Assembly: GCF_040207125.1 (NCBI RefSeq)
Contig: NZ_CP157940.1
Coordinates: 2,480,001-2,544,000 of the forward strand
DNA: 64,000 bases
From: Lacrimispora sp. BS-2
GTDB taxonomy: Bacteria > Bacillota > Clostridia > Lachnospirales > Lachnospiraceae
Reading direction: 5' to 3'
Below, piece by piece: positions 50,912 through 59,900 of the stretch. Under the pieces are notes generated by a model, which did no database searches, had not been told where the DNA came from, and was given only the letters and a program-made list of their open reading frames with translations. How positions within the stretch are numbered: the stretch's first letter is position 1; the number at the start of each line of letters is the position of its first letter. The position numbers were made by a program, and so were the translations under genes.

Positions 50912-51958
50912 TTACCTCAACTTTACTGATTTTTCTTCCTGTTCCACCACCTGTCCGATGATGCCGTAGGCTGTCTCCATTTCCGCTTCTTTTAAATCCT
51001 TCATAATGTTTTTTGCATCCTCAGGCGAAACACTGATTAAAAGTCCTCCTGAAGTCTGGGGATCACAGAAAATATCACGGATGTATTCCTCTGTCTCCCC
51101 AAAATCCAGCTTGCTCTCCGTATAGGAACGGTTCCGGTAAGCACCTTCCGGAATAAGTCCCATCTGGGCAAGGCTCTTCGCTTCCTTTTGGATCGGTAAA
51201 TCCTTAACGAAAATTTCTATTGTAACACCGCTGCCCTCTGCCATCTCAACCGCATGACCTGCCAGGCCAAAGCCTGTGATATCGGTGCAGCTATGAATTT
51301 CATAATGCTCGATCACCTGCTTTGCCTTCTTGTTTAAAGAGGTCATGACACGGATCACTTCCTGTTTCGCTTCTTCTGATGCCATATCCGCCTTGACAGC
51401 GGTGTTGATAATTCCGGTGCCCAAAGGCTTTGTCAGAATGAGAACATCTCCCGGTCTGGCTTCGCAGTTTTTAAAAACCTTGTCCGGATGAACAAAGCCG
51501 GTAACACTTAAGCCATATTTAGGCTCGTCATCCTGAATGGAATGACCTCCGGCAAGTACAGCACCTGCCTCAAGAACCTTGGAGGCCCCTCCCTCTAAAA
51601 TCTTCCCCAAAAAAGCCGGATTGACGCAGTTTGGCCATGCCACAATATTAAGAGCCACTTTGGGTTCCCCTCCCATGGCGTAAATATCACTCAGTGCATT
51701 GGCGGCCGCTATCTGGCCAAAGGTATAAGGATCATCCACCACCGGAGTGAAAAAATCAAGGGTCTGGATCAATGCGGTTTCCTCATTTACCTTATAGATG
51801 GCTCCGTCATCAGAGGTTTCAATCCCCACCAACAGATTGGGATCCTGAAATTTAGGCAGGTTCTCTAATATCCCGGCAAGGGTTCCAGGGCCGATTTTAG
51901 CGGCGCAGCCAGCAGTTTTCGTCATTTGGGTAAGTCTTACTTCTTGATCTGGTATCAT
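50912..51958 (-). CDS. selD: Selenide, water dikinase SelD
   Basis: This 348-residue enzyme makes selenophosphate. The N-terminal active site reads TKTAGCAAKIGPGTL (about 12-26), where the first Cys is kept as Cys, not Sec, and the second Cys of E. coli SelD is Ala. LVGIETSDDGAIYK, GGHSIQDDEPKYGLSVTG (about 155-172), CTDITGFGLAGHAVEMAEG (about 226-244) and CDPQTSGGLLISV follow. I chose the start at 51958 with AAGGAG upstream. No selA, selB or selC lies in the window, so it may serve the labile-selenium cofactor. Confidence 0.95.
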   Translation of the reverse strand: MIPDQEVRLTQMTKTAGCAAKIGPGTLAGILENLPKFQDPNLLVGIETSDDGAIYKVNEETALIQTLDFFTPVVDDPYTFGQIAAANALSDIYAMGGEPKVALNIVAWPNCVNPAFLGKILEGGASKVLEAGAVLAGGHSIQDDEPKYGLSVTGFVHPDKVFKNCEARPGDVLILTKPLGTGIINTAVKADMASEEAKQEVIRVMTSLNKKAKQVIEHYEIHSCTDITGFGLAGHAVEMAEGSGVTIEIFVKDLPIQKEAKSLAQMGLIPEGAYRNRSYTESKLDFGETEEYIRDIFCDPQTSGGLLISVSPEDAKNIMKDLKEAEMETAYGIIGQVVEQEEKSVKLR

Positions 51959-51996
51959 GCCTGTTCTTCTCCTTGTATTCATAGATATCTTCTATT

Positions 51997-52024
51997 ATTT
52001 TAACATATTGTCGTTTTTTAGCAA
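51997..52024 (-). promoter_or_regulatory. Promoter of the selenium operon
   Basis: On the minus strand, TTGCTA (plus 52019-52024) and TAAAAT (plus 51997-52002) are spaced 16 bases, just after the addA stop. Confidence 0.5.
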
Positions 52025-52037
52025 CCCTCCAAAGCGT

Positions 52038-55000
52038 TCAGCTCAGGGTTATTTCCTTTTCCAGTGTCATGGAATAAATGATTTTTTCCCTGACCTTTTT
52101 CCCTGTCATCTGTTCCAGGGCACGTTCATAATAATCCATCTGCATCTGATACCGGTCTACCAGCACCTTTTCTTCTCCAGGCTTTATATGATCCGTTTTA
52201 TAGTCCACCAAAACCAGGCCTCCTTCCTCTTCCATATAGGCATCCATGATACCCTGGATGAGGATCAGTTCATCAGAATCCCCTGCATCTATATCCCGTG
52301 CAGGAAATCCTACTACAAACTGCTGTTCCTTTTTCAAACGCCCTGAGACTTCTGCCGCCGCCAGACGCTTTCCTAGGGAAGAGTTCAAAAAAGCCATAAG
52401 GGTTTTCTCCGACAAAAGGGAAAGGCTTTCTTCATCCATCCGCTGATCCCTGCGGAATCCTTCCAGGGCATCTCTTAAATCTTCCCTGGTTCTTACCTTT
52501 CCAAAGTCCAAAAGCTCCATAGCCCTGTGATAAGCAGTTCCCCGGAATGCTCCTCCAGGGCGTTCCACCTTATCATCTTCTCTTAGGAATAAGGGAATCG
52601 TGGGAAGAAACTCACTTTCTTCCTCATCTGCAAACTGTCCCTGCTTTTTTAACTCGGATACGGTCAGCTTGGTATGGAGCCTGGTATCAGCCTCATGGGG
52701 ATAACAGTACTCAAAGGCAGCCCTTAGATCCGCTGCAAATTCCTGGTCATAAACTCTGACCGTATCAAGGGACAGGAGCGCGTCCTTTGTCAGCTTCTTT
52801 TCAGCCTGCCGTTCCATCTCTCCTCCTACTAAATCAGATACCGACAATTCCTTTAGAATCAAATTCCCGGTGTCCGCTCCTTCCTCCCCCTGGATTTGGG
52901 AAATGGAATATTTTCCTGAAAGGCTCATGAGCATCCAGTCCAAATAAGAATCCGCGGAACCGAGAATGGTAAAGGGGATCTGGCCCTCCACTCTTAAAAT
53001 CTCGGCAAAGCGCTCCAGTTTTTTGTCCAGATACCGGTCAAGTCCGGTCATCACCAGCTTTTCCTTTGCCCTTGTCATGGCAACATAAAGCACCCGAAGC
53101 TCCTCTCCCATGGCCCCAAGATCCATTTTTCTGCGAAGGACATGCTTTTTTAAGGTAGGCGCCTTGATTCGGCGTTCAAGATCCAGATGGTCGGTCCCGA
53201 TCCCTAAGTCCGGGTCTATGAGAATCTTTCCATAAGTGTCCTGCTTATTAAACTTCTTTCCCATGCCCGCCAGAAACACCACCGGAAATTCCAGTCCCTT
53301 GCTCTTGTGGATGCTCATGACCCTGACCGTATTCTCCTCCCCGGCCAGGGAAGCCTCCCCAAAATCCGTATCGTATTTTTTTAAGTTTTCAATGTAACGG
53401 ATAAAATGGAACAATCCGGTATAGCTGGTCTTCTCATAGGCAGACGCCTTTTCCACCAGCATGGAAAGATTGGCCCTCCGGACCTCTCCTGCCGGCATGG
53501 CGGAAATGTAATCATAATAACCGGTTCCTTCATACAGGTCATAAAGCAGTTCATGAATGGAAAGATAAGATGATTTCTTCCTGTAAATGGAAAGCAGCTC
53601 AAAAAAAGTCTCCAGCTTCTTAAACAGGTCCGGATAATCCGGATCCTCCATCTCCCCATATTCCTTTCTGTAATGCTGCCATGCTCCATATAATCCCCTG
53701 TCCTGGCCTTTTTTAGCCGTCTTTTTCCAAACAGCCATCAAATGAGCCATTTCCTCATCCATCACCCTGCCTATGGGTGACTTTAATACTGCCGCCAGAG
53801 GGATATCCTGCATGGGGTTGTCAATAATATTCAGCATAGAAAGGATGGTTTCCACCTCAGGTGCAGTAAAATATCCGGTTTTCCGTTCCGCATAGGCAGG
53901 GATCCCTTCGTTCATCAGGACGTTTACAAAGTCTTCCGCCCAGCCGCTTAAGCTTCTTAGCAGGATGACCACATCCCCATATCCGGCGATGTGGTAGCCT
54001 CCCTTCCCCCCCAGCCTTTTATCCCAGATCAGAAGGCCGTTTACCGGGTCCGTAAGCTCCTTGATCTTTCCTGCAATGATCTTTGCCTCCATCTCCCGGC
54101 TGGTATAATCAACGGCATCCTCATCAAGCTGCTTTAATAAGTTCCCTGATCCATGGATCATAAGAAGCTCTGTTTTCTCTCCAACACGCCCCTCTTCTTT
54201 AGGAAATTCTGCTCCCGGATGGAGTGCCGCATCCTTTGTATACTGTATATTTCCCAGATTTTTTGTCATGATCTGGTAAAATACCTCATTAATGCTGGAA
54301 AGGACTTCATCCCTGCTTCGGAAATTCTGGTGCAGCTCGATCTTCTGATACTTTCCTTCCTCTTTGGAATAGGAGTCATATTTCTCTAAAAACAGTTGGG
54401 GCCTGGCAAGACGGAACTGGTAGATGCTCTGCTTCACATCGCCTACCATAAACACGTTAGGGGTTCCGAACCGTTCTCTGGAAATGCTGCCGATCAGGGC
54501 CTCCTGGACATCATTGCTGTCCTGGTATTCGTCTACCAGGATTTCCTCAAACTGCCTGCTAAGCTCGTCAGCTACCTCGGTCGGCATGATCTTTCCATCT
54601 TCCTTTGTAAGCAGTATTTCCAAAGCATAATGCTCCAAATCATTAAAATCTACCAGGTTCTTTTCCTTTTTCTTTTCCTGATACTTACAGGCATATTCTC
54701 CTGCCAGATGAAGAAGAGTCGTCACTGCGTCCCTGGTTCCCCTGATATCGGAAAGAACCTCCTCCGGCGATTCAAAGCAGTATAAATCCAGGAGCTTTCC
54801 AACCGCCTTTTTCACCCTGTCCCGGATCCCTGTCACAAAAGCCTTCTTTTCTGCATCAATATCCTTGCTGCGGATAGAAGCCAGGCGGTCAAAGGCGACC
54901 TTTTTTAACTGCTCATTAAACGTCTCATAATCCTTGGCAAGACTTAAACGGTCCAGCATCTGTAAGTCATTTGCCAGCATGGGAAGATAGGCCTCCGGCC

Positions 55001-55727
55001 CGTTTTCCTCCTCGCAGACCTCCATGGCCTTCTCCACCTGGAATTTTAATTCCGAAAGCTGAAGCCCTGCATCCTTCATTAAAAATTTCATCCAGCCGGT
55101 ATCCATGATCTCATCCATGTCAGAAGTCTCAAGTTCTTTCCTGCATCGGTCGAGCCATTCCATTGGCCAGGGATTGCTCTGGGAAAAGGTATATACCTGC
55201 ATGATATAATCCTCAATTCCTCTGTCAGACTTTCCCGTGGCATAGGTTTCCACAAACTTCTCAAATAAGGGATCGGCCTTTTCGTAATACTCTTCCAGCA
55301 TCTCCTTCATCACATCAGCCCGTAAAAGGATCAGCTCTCCCTCATCCCCTACCCGGAAGGCAGGATCAATATCCAGCTTATTATAATGATCTTTAATAAG
55401 TCCAAGGCAAAAGCTGTCAATGGTGGTGATCTGGGCATAGGGAATCATGGCTGCCTGCATCTGTAAATGAGAGCTGTCAGGATTCTCCATAAGCTTTTCA
55501 TCTACGGCCTTTAACACCCGTTCCCGCATTTCATCGGCAGCCGCCTTGGTAAAGGTCATGACCAGAAGCTGATCGATCCTTAAGGGAGTTTCTCCTTCCG
55601 TGATCATGCGGATGATCCTTTCAACCAGCACAGCCGTTTTCCCACTTCCTGCTGCTGCCGATACCAGGAGATTCCTGTTTCTGCTTTCAATGATAGCCTT
55701 TTGTTCCTCTGTCCAGCTAATCGCCAT
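52038..55727 (-). CDS. addA: ATP-dependent helicase/nuclease subunit AddA
   Basis: This 1229-residue protein has a UvrD-type helicase with Walker A SAAAGSGKTAVLVE (about 23-36), VDEYQDSNDVQEAL (about 410), GDVKQSIYQFRLARP and VMSIHKSKGLEFPVVFLAGMG (split), and a C-terminal nuclease motif DYKTD. AddAB processes DNA ends for recombination repair, as RecBCD does. The start at 55727 has AGGAGG and overlaps addB by eleven bases, so the subunits are made together. Confidence 0.95.
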   Translation of the reverse strand: MAISWTEEQKAIIESRNRNLLVSAAAGSGKTAVLVERIIRMITEGETPLRIDQLLVMTFTKAAADEMRERVLKAVDEKLMENPDSSHLQMQAAMIPYAQITTIDSFCLGLIKDHYNKLDIDPAFRVGDEGELILLRADVMKEMLEEYYEKADPLFEKFVETYATGKSDRGIEDYIMQVYTFSQSNPWPMEWLDRCRKELETSDMDEIMDTGWMKFLMKDAGLQLSELKFQVEKAMEVCEEENGPEAYLPMLANDLQMLDRLSLAKDYETFNEQLKKVAFDRLASIRSKDIDAEKKAFVTGIRDRVKKAVGKLLDLYCFESPEEVLSDIRGTRDAVTTLLHLAGEYACKYQEKKKEKNLVDFNDLEHYALEILLTKEDGKIMPTEVADELSRQFEEILVDEYQDSNDVQEALIGSISRERFGTPNVFMVGDVKQSIYQFRLARPQLFLEKYDSYSKEEGKYQKIELHQNFRSRDEVLSSINEVFYQIMTKNLGNIQYTKDAALHPGAEFPKEEGRVGEKTELLMIHGSGNLLKQLDEDAVDYTSREMEAKIIAGKIKELTDPVNGLLIWDKRLGGKGGYHIAGYGDVVILLRSLSGWAEDFVNVLMNEGIPAYAERKTGYFTAPEVETILSMLNIIDNPMQDIPLAAVLKSPIGRVMDEEMAHLMAVWKKTAKKGQDRGLYGAWQHYRKEYGEMEDPDYPDLFKKLETFFELLSIYRKKSSYLSIHELLYDLYEGTGYYDYISAMPAGEVRRANLSMLVEKASAYEKTSYTGLFHFIRYIENLKKYDTDFGEASLAGEENTVRVMSIHKSKGLEFPVVFLAGMGKKFNKQDTYGKILIDPDLGIGTDHLDLERRIKAPTLKKHVLRRKMDLGAMGEELRVLYVAMTRAKEKLVMTGLDRYLDKKLERFAEILRVEGQIPFTILGSADSYLDWMLMSLSGKYSISQIQGEEGADTGNLILKELSVSDLVGGEMERQAEKKLTKDALLSLDTVRVYDQEFAADLRAAFEYCYPHEADTRLHTKLTVSELKKQGQFADEEESEFLPTIPLFLREDDKVERPGGAFRGTAYHRAMELLDFGKVRTREDLRDALEGFRRDQRMDEESLSLLSEKTLMAFLNSSLGKRLAAAEVSGRLKKEQQFVVGFPARDIDAGDSDELILIQGIMDAYMEEEGGLVLVDYKTDHIKPGEEKVLVDRYQMQMDYYERALEQMTGKKVREKIIYSMTLEKEITLS

Positions 55728-58700
55728 TTGATTCACCTTCCTCCTCTTCTCCTTCAATGACCGGCCATATTTCCTGGGATTTTAAGGCTTTAAATTTCCG
55801 GAAACCATATCCGGTTGTCTTTAAATCGAATCCGCAGACCGCATGGTAAGGGCAGTAATCGCAGGCGCTCCTGTTTCCCTGTTTATAGGGATTTACATCG
55901 ATGACGCCGTCAAGGATCTCTCTTCCTTCTGAAGTCAGCTTTTCCCGCACAAATTGTCTTAATGAGGAAAAACGTTTGCCGCCTGCAACCGATGACCTTG
56001 CTTCCTGTATGATTCCATTTTTCATTGCAACAGGAATTACATCAGATTCTGTTTCAATCTCATGATCTAAGTGGGCGATGGCGCTTAAATCGCTGTTGAC
56101 CAGGCCATTCATGCGGAGCTGTTTCAACATCTTTCCGCTGATTTCCTCATCAGTCATTTCGCCTTCCCTGTCAATGACCGGATCATTGATGTTATAATAG
56201 AAGATGCCGGCAGGAACCACAGGCTTGTCCTGCTTTTTCCTCTCCTCCATCTCGAGAGCCGCATCCATATAGACCACCAGCTGAAGCTGAAGTCCGTAAT
56301 ACAGGGCCGTCAAGTCAAATGCCGTGCTTCCTGACTTATAATCGATGATCTTCACATAAACTGCGTCTTCATCCTCGCATAGATCCATGCGGTCGATCCT
56401 GCCTCTTAAATGAATGGCTTCCTCCTTTGACAGAGGAATTCTCATGGCCTTCAACTGGTCGGCAGCGGAAAAGGAAACCTCAAATCCCACCGGAACAAAA
56501 TCTCCCTTTTTCAGCTGCTCGGAAAGGGCCCATACCGTCCGGTCCGTAATCCGTTCCACCTTGCCTGCCAGATAAGCATTTCTGGCAGAGCTTTTTAAAA
56601 TAGTATTGCCGTATTCTTCTGTCACCTTAGCCACGCATTCATGGACCAGGCTTTTCCTCTCCTCCTCTGTAATGTTCCTAAAATCTCTTCCTTCCTCTTT
56701 CATCCGCTGAAACCATAAGTCAATAGAATCATGAAACAGGTTCCCGATATCCATGGCAGCCAGCTCATATTCCTGCCGTTCCATCAGCTCCAGCCCGTAA
56801 TTTAAGAAATGGGCATAGGCGCAGGAGGCGTACTGTTCCATTCTCGTAACACTTCCGCTTATAACAGAACCGTAAAGAGCTTTTGCTGCTACTTTTCCGA
56901 TTCCCCTCTGCTCATAGGCATAGAAAGCGGCTTCTGCCAGCCTCTTTCCTTCCTCCCTGTGGTTCTCAGATAAAAGAAATGCCTTTAAAAGCTCCAAAAG
57001 CTTCCTGTCTTCCCCGGTCTTTCCAAACTCACGGAGTCCGTCTGCCAGCCGGTCCTTTGCCTCCCTCATGGACAGAGGAACCCCCAGCCTGGAAGGGGAG
57101 ATCTCCAAAAGGCCGGGAAACAGCCTTTTCAGTTCTCCCACCAAAGTGGAAGGACGCAGGCTTTTCCCGCTGCCATCCATGGCTGCATAGGATAAAACCA
57201 GCCGTTTCTCCGGTTTTGTCAATGCCAGGTAAAGATAAAACCTCTGCCGTAATCCCTCTTCCCTGGCAGTTGGAGCCAGTTCCATATCATGATTTCCCAG
57301 AAATTCTCTTTCCCGGTCCGTAAACAGGCTGCTTTTTTCCTTTTTCACCGGCACGATCCCGTCGTTGACCCCGACAAAAAACAATACCTTAATGTGATCC
57401 AGCCTGGTTCTGGTGATATCCCCCACCACCACCCGGTCCAGAGTGGCCGGAATCAGTCCTACCTGAATCTCGGAAAATCCGGCCTCAAGAATCTCTCCAT
57501 ACTCCTTGCGGCTTACGTGTTCTTCTCCTAAAAGCCCTGCCAGCCGGTCAAATAAATCCATGACCAGCCCATAAACCTGGCTGTATTCCATGACAAGGGT
57601 GAATTCTCCCATTGCCCGGAATTTTTCTTCAAAGGTCAGCATCTTTTCTTCGATCCCGGTCTCCATAAGAAGGGCTGTCACTGCCCCCGTCATGGAGGCC
57701 ACCGTGGAATCTGCATTTTTAAATGCCTCTCTTAAGCGCCTTAAAGGAGCCATGATCTCTTCCCGGAATTCGTTTAATTCTTCCAGATTAAGCTCCTTGC
57801 CGCCCCGGTACCAGCCTTCCCACAGGGTATCCCACTTTTTAAATCCCCGGATTCCCATGGCAAGGACATAATTTTCCAGACGGTCTGTTTTTTCTTCTTC
57901 CTCTTTGGACGTAATAAGACCGGTTCTCAAATACCTGAAAACAGATTCATAGGAAAAATCCTTTTGAATGATCTCCATGGCAGCGCGGATCAGTTCTACC
58001 ATAGGATTTTTTAAAATGCTTTTTTTATTGTCCAGGAAATAAGGGATTCCATTCAGCTGAAACTGATGAATGATTTCATTGGAATAGCCCCCGATATCCC
58101 CGGTAATGACCGCCATATCCCGATAACGAAGCCCATGGCTCCGAATCTCCTCTTCCATGGAACGGATCACAAAGGCAATCTCCTCCATTGGATTTAAAGC
58201 CTTAATCAGACGTATGGAACCGGAAACCTCATGACAGGATTTCCCTTTATAACGGTACAGGTTTTGTTCCAGAAAATCCAGGGCATTTTCCCCGCAGCCC
58301 TGCCCTTCCCGGTCCTCCCCTTCCGACTCTCCTAAGTAACGGACAGCAGGGTGGTTCTTAAGAAGGATATCCTTCTCTTTTCCTGCCTCTGTCTCTTTTG
58401 CCAGTTCATTTAATTTCCAGATCATCTGACGGCTCATATAAAACAGCTCCTGAACTCCGGATCTTCTGCTCATGTTTTCAGCAGGATCTATGGTCACAGT
58501 AACTATGACCCGTTTGCTGTAACGGAGAAACAGCTCCAGGATCCGGTATTGAACCGGAGTAAAGCCGGTATAGCCGTCAAGGGTGATCACGCTGTTCTTA
58601 ATCAGCTCAGACCGGGGCAGAACTCTGCACAGTACGTCTAAAATCTCCTCCGTGGTGATATATTTATCTTTGATGTAGTCCTTAAAGCCCTGATAAATGA

Positions 58701-59178
58701 CAGAGATATCGGAAAGCTTCTGACGGAGCATGGGACTTATGGTATCCGGTATCTCTTCACTCAGCATTTCCGGTGATATGCCGTACTGGTAAAGCTCTGA
58801 CAGCATGGACTTTAGCTGGGAGATGAAACCTGACTTTGACAAGTGTTCTTTATAAAGGACCAGGTCCTTTTTCTTATTGGCAGCAACCTTCCGCAGCACC
58901 ATGGATTTTCCCATATCGTCAAGAACCTGGGGATTTGAAATAGCAAGCTCCTCAAATACCCGGTAGGCAAGACGTTTGAAGCTTACGATATCAATATTCA
59001 TGACTCCATGGTTTGGATGAAGGGAAACGATCTCCTTCTGGGTCTGCATGGTAAACTGTTCCGGTACAATGGCGATATACCGGGTATCCGGCTGCTCTAT
59101 GGACTGGCGGATCAATTCCGTATAAAGACGATAGGTCTTGCCGGAGCCGGATCCTCCCAGTATCAGTTGAAGGGACAT
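55717..59178 (-). CDS. addB: ATP-dependent nuclease subunit AddB
   Basis: This 1153-residue subunit begins LILGGSGSGKTYRLYTELI with a P-loop, has EQFTMQTQKEIVSLHPNHG, and ends with a nuclease domain (IRLRGRID-type motif near HLRGRIDRMDLCEDEDAV, then IIDYKSG). Four Cys (CAYAHF near 786 and CDYCPYHAVC near the end) form the iron-sulfur cluster of AddB. AAAGGAGG precedes the start. It is first in the addB-addA operon. Confidence 0.95.
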   Translation of the reverse strand: MSLQLILGGSGSGKTYRLYTELIRQSIEQPDTRYIAIVPEQFTMQTQKEIVSLHPNHGVMNIDIVSFKRLAYRVFEELAISNPQVLDDMGKSMVLRKVAANKKKDLVLYKEHLSKSGFISQLKSMLSELYQYGISPEMLSEEIPDTISPMLRQKLSDISVIYQGFKDYIKDKYITTEEILDVLCRVLPRSELIKNSVITLDGYTGFTPVQYRILELFLRYSKRVIVTVTIDPAENMSRRSGVQELFYMSRQMIWKLNELAKETEAGKEKDILLKNHPAVRYLGESEGEDREGQGCGENALDFLEQNLYRYKGKSCHEVSGSIRLIKALNPMEEIAFVIRSMEEEIRSHGLRYRDMAVITGDIGGYSNEIIHQFQLNGIPYFLDNKKSILKNPMVELIRAAMEIIQKDFSYESVFRYLRTGLITSKEEEEKTDRLENYVLAMGIRGFKKWDTLWEGWYRGGKELNLEELNEFREEIMAPLRRLREAFKNADSTVASMTGAVTALLMETGIEEKMLTFEEKFRAMGEFTLVMEYSQVYGLVMDLFDRLAGLLGEEHVSRKEYGEILEAGFSEIQVGLIPATLDRVVVGDITRTRLDHIKVLFFVGVNDGIVPVKKEKSSLFTDREREFLGNHDMELAPTAREEGLRQRFYLYLALTKPEKRLVLSYAAMDGSGKSLRPSTLVGELKRLFPGLLEISPSRLGVPLSMREAKDRLADGLREFGKTGEDRKLLELLKAFLLSENHREEGKRLAEAAFYAYEQRGIGKVAAKALYGSVISGSVTRMEQYASCAYAHFLNYGLELMERQEYELAAMDIGNLFHDSIDLWFQRMKEEGRDFRNITEEERKSLVHECVAKVTEEYGNTILKSSARNAYLAGKVERITDRTVWALSEQLKKGDFVPVGFEVSFSAADQLKAMRIPLSKEEAIHLRGRIDRMDLCEDEDAVYVKIIDYKSGSTAFDLTALYYGLQLQLVVYMDAALEMEERKKQDKPVVPAGIFYYNINDPVIDREGEMTDEEISGKMLKQLRMNGLVNSDLSAIAHLDHEIETESDVIPVAMKNGIIQEARSSVAGGKRFSSLRQFVREKLTSEGREILDGVIDVNPYKQGNRSACDYCPYHAVCGFDLKTTGYGFRKFKALKSQEIWPVIEGEEEEGESNGD

Positions 59179-59228
59179 AGCTTTTCGCCTCCTTTCTATG
59201 CGGAAAACAAAACTCGTGTTCGTTTATC

Positions 59229-59257
59229 ATCTTAACACAGATTTCCTTCTCCAACAA
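59229..59257 (-). promoter_or_regulatory. Promoter of addB-addA
   Basis: On the minus strand, TTGTTG (plus 59252-59257) and TAAGAT (plus 59229-59234) are spaced 17 bases. Confidence 0.55.
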
Positions 59258-59328
59258 TGAAATCTTAGGTATGAAACACCTGGCCCCTTTCATACATTAT
59301 AACAAAACTGTACGGAGGGCTTTTTTTT

Positions 59329-59769
59329 ATGAGCTCAAAAACAAAAATTGTTGTGTTACGAATGAAAGAAATTATCTATACCGCAATCTTCGTCGGCCTT
59401 GGAATCCTACTCATCACTTTGTTTTTAGTCATGTTCCGTCCGAAGAAGGATACTGTCCCGACTTCCGGCGATCCTGTGCACTATGTTCCGGGAGTGTATT
59501 CCTCTGTCATTACGCTGAACAGCCAGGATATCAATGTCGAGGTTACGGTTGACTCCAAAAAAATCACTTCCGTTACCCTGGTTCCTTTAAGCGAGGCCGT
59601 AACCACCATGTATCCCCTGATGCAGCCGGCCATGGATAACCTGTCACAGCAGATTATTAAAAACCAATCCACAAAGAACATCTCCTATTCAACCGAAACC
59701 CGCTATACCTCGGGCGTGCTTCTAAAAGCCGTGGATCAGGCCATTACAAAGGCGCAGATAACCGAATAA
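59329..59769 (+). CDS. Membrane-anchored FMN-bind-like protein
   Basis: This 146-residue protein has one N-terminal membrane helix (about 13-37) and an extracellular domain similar to the FMN-bind fold: PGVYSSVITLNSQDINVEVT (about 54-73), KKITSVTLVPLSEA, and a C-terminal TETRYTSGVLLKAVDQAI (about 123-140). The usual SGAT-type flavin attachment signature is changed to TETRYTS, so covalent FMN is uncertain. CGGAGGG precedes the start. It lies between addB and the MATE exporter gene. Confidence 0.6.
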   Translation: MSSKTKIVVLRMKEIIYTAIFVGLGILLITLFLVMFRPKKDTVPTSGDPVHYVPGVYSSVITLNSQDINVEVTVDSKKITSVTLVPLSEAVTTMYPLMQPAMDNLSQQIIKNQSTKNISYSTETRYTSGVLLKAVDQAITKAQITE

Positions 59770-59778
59770 GACCGGGGA

Positions 59779-59807
59779 TTGTATTTTTCCATTTTTGACA
59801 GTATAAT
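59779..59807 (+). promoter_or_regulatory. Promoter of the MATE exporter gene
   Basis: TTGTAT (59779-59784) and TATAAT (59802-59807) are spaced 17 bases. The leader of about 85 bases contains the two-hairpin motif. Confidence 0.7.
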
Positions 59808-59842
59808 GGAAAAAAAGACTACATAATTACTTGAATGAGGAT

Positions 59843-59884
59843 ATACCCTGCGGGTATCCCTCTATGTCCGGAAAGCATGGGCAG
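59843..59884 (+). promoter_or_regulatory. Two-hairpin RNA motif, guanidine-IV (mepA)-like candidate
   Basis: ATACCC-TGC-GGGTAT (59843-59857) is followed by CCCTCTAT and GTCC-GGAAAGCAT-GGGC (59866-59882). The GGGC arm is next to the AGGAAAG ribosome site. Related copies lie in the YitT leader at 62275-62365. The architecture, clostridial host and MATE gene match the guanidine-IV class, but I could not check the consensus. Confidence 0.5.
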
Positions 59885-59900
59885 GAAAGATGAAACGGAT

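Noticed and set aside
50912..51958. Selenocysteine codon in selD or xdhA
   Set aside because: No in-frame TGA occurs at the SelD active site, which encodes Cys, and the hydroxylase frame is uninterrupted.
59835..59900. N-terminal extension of the MATE protein
   Set aside because: The in-frame extension runs through the two-hairpin RNA motif and has no ribosome site. A normal family start exists at 59901.
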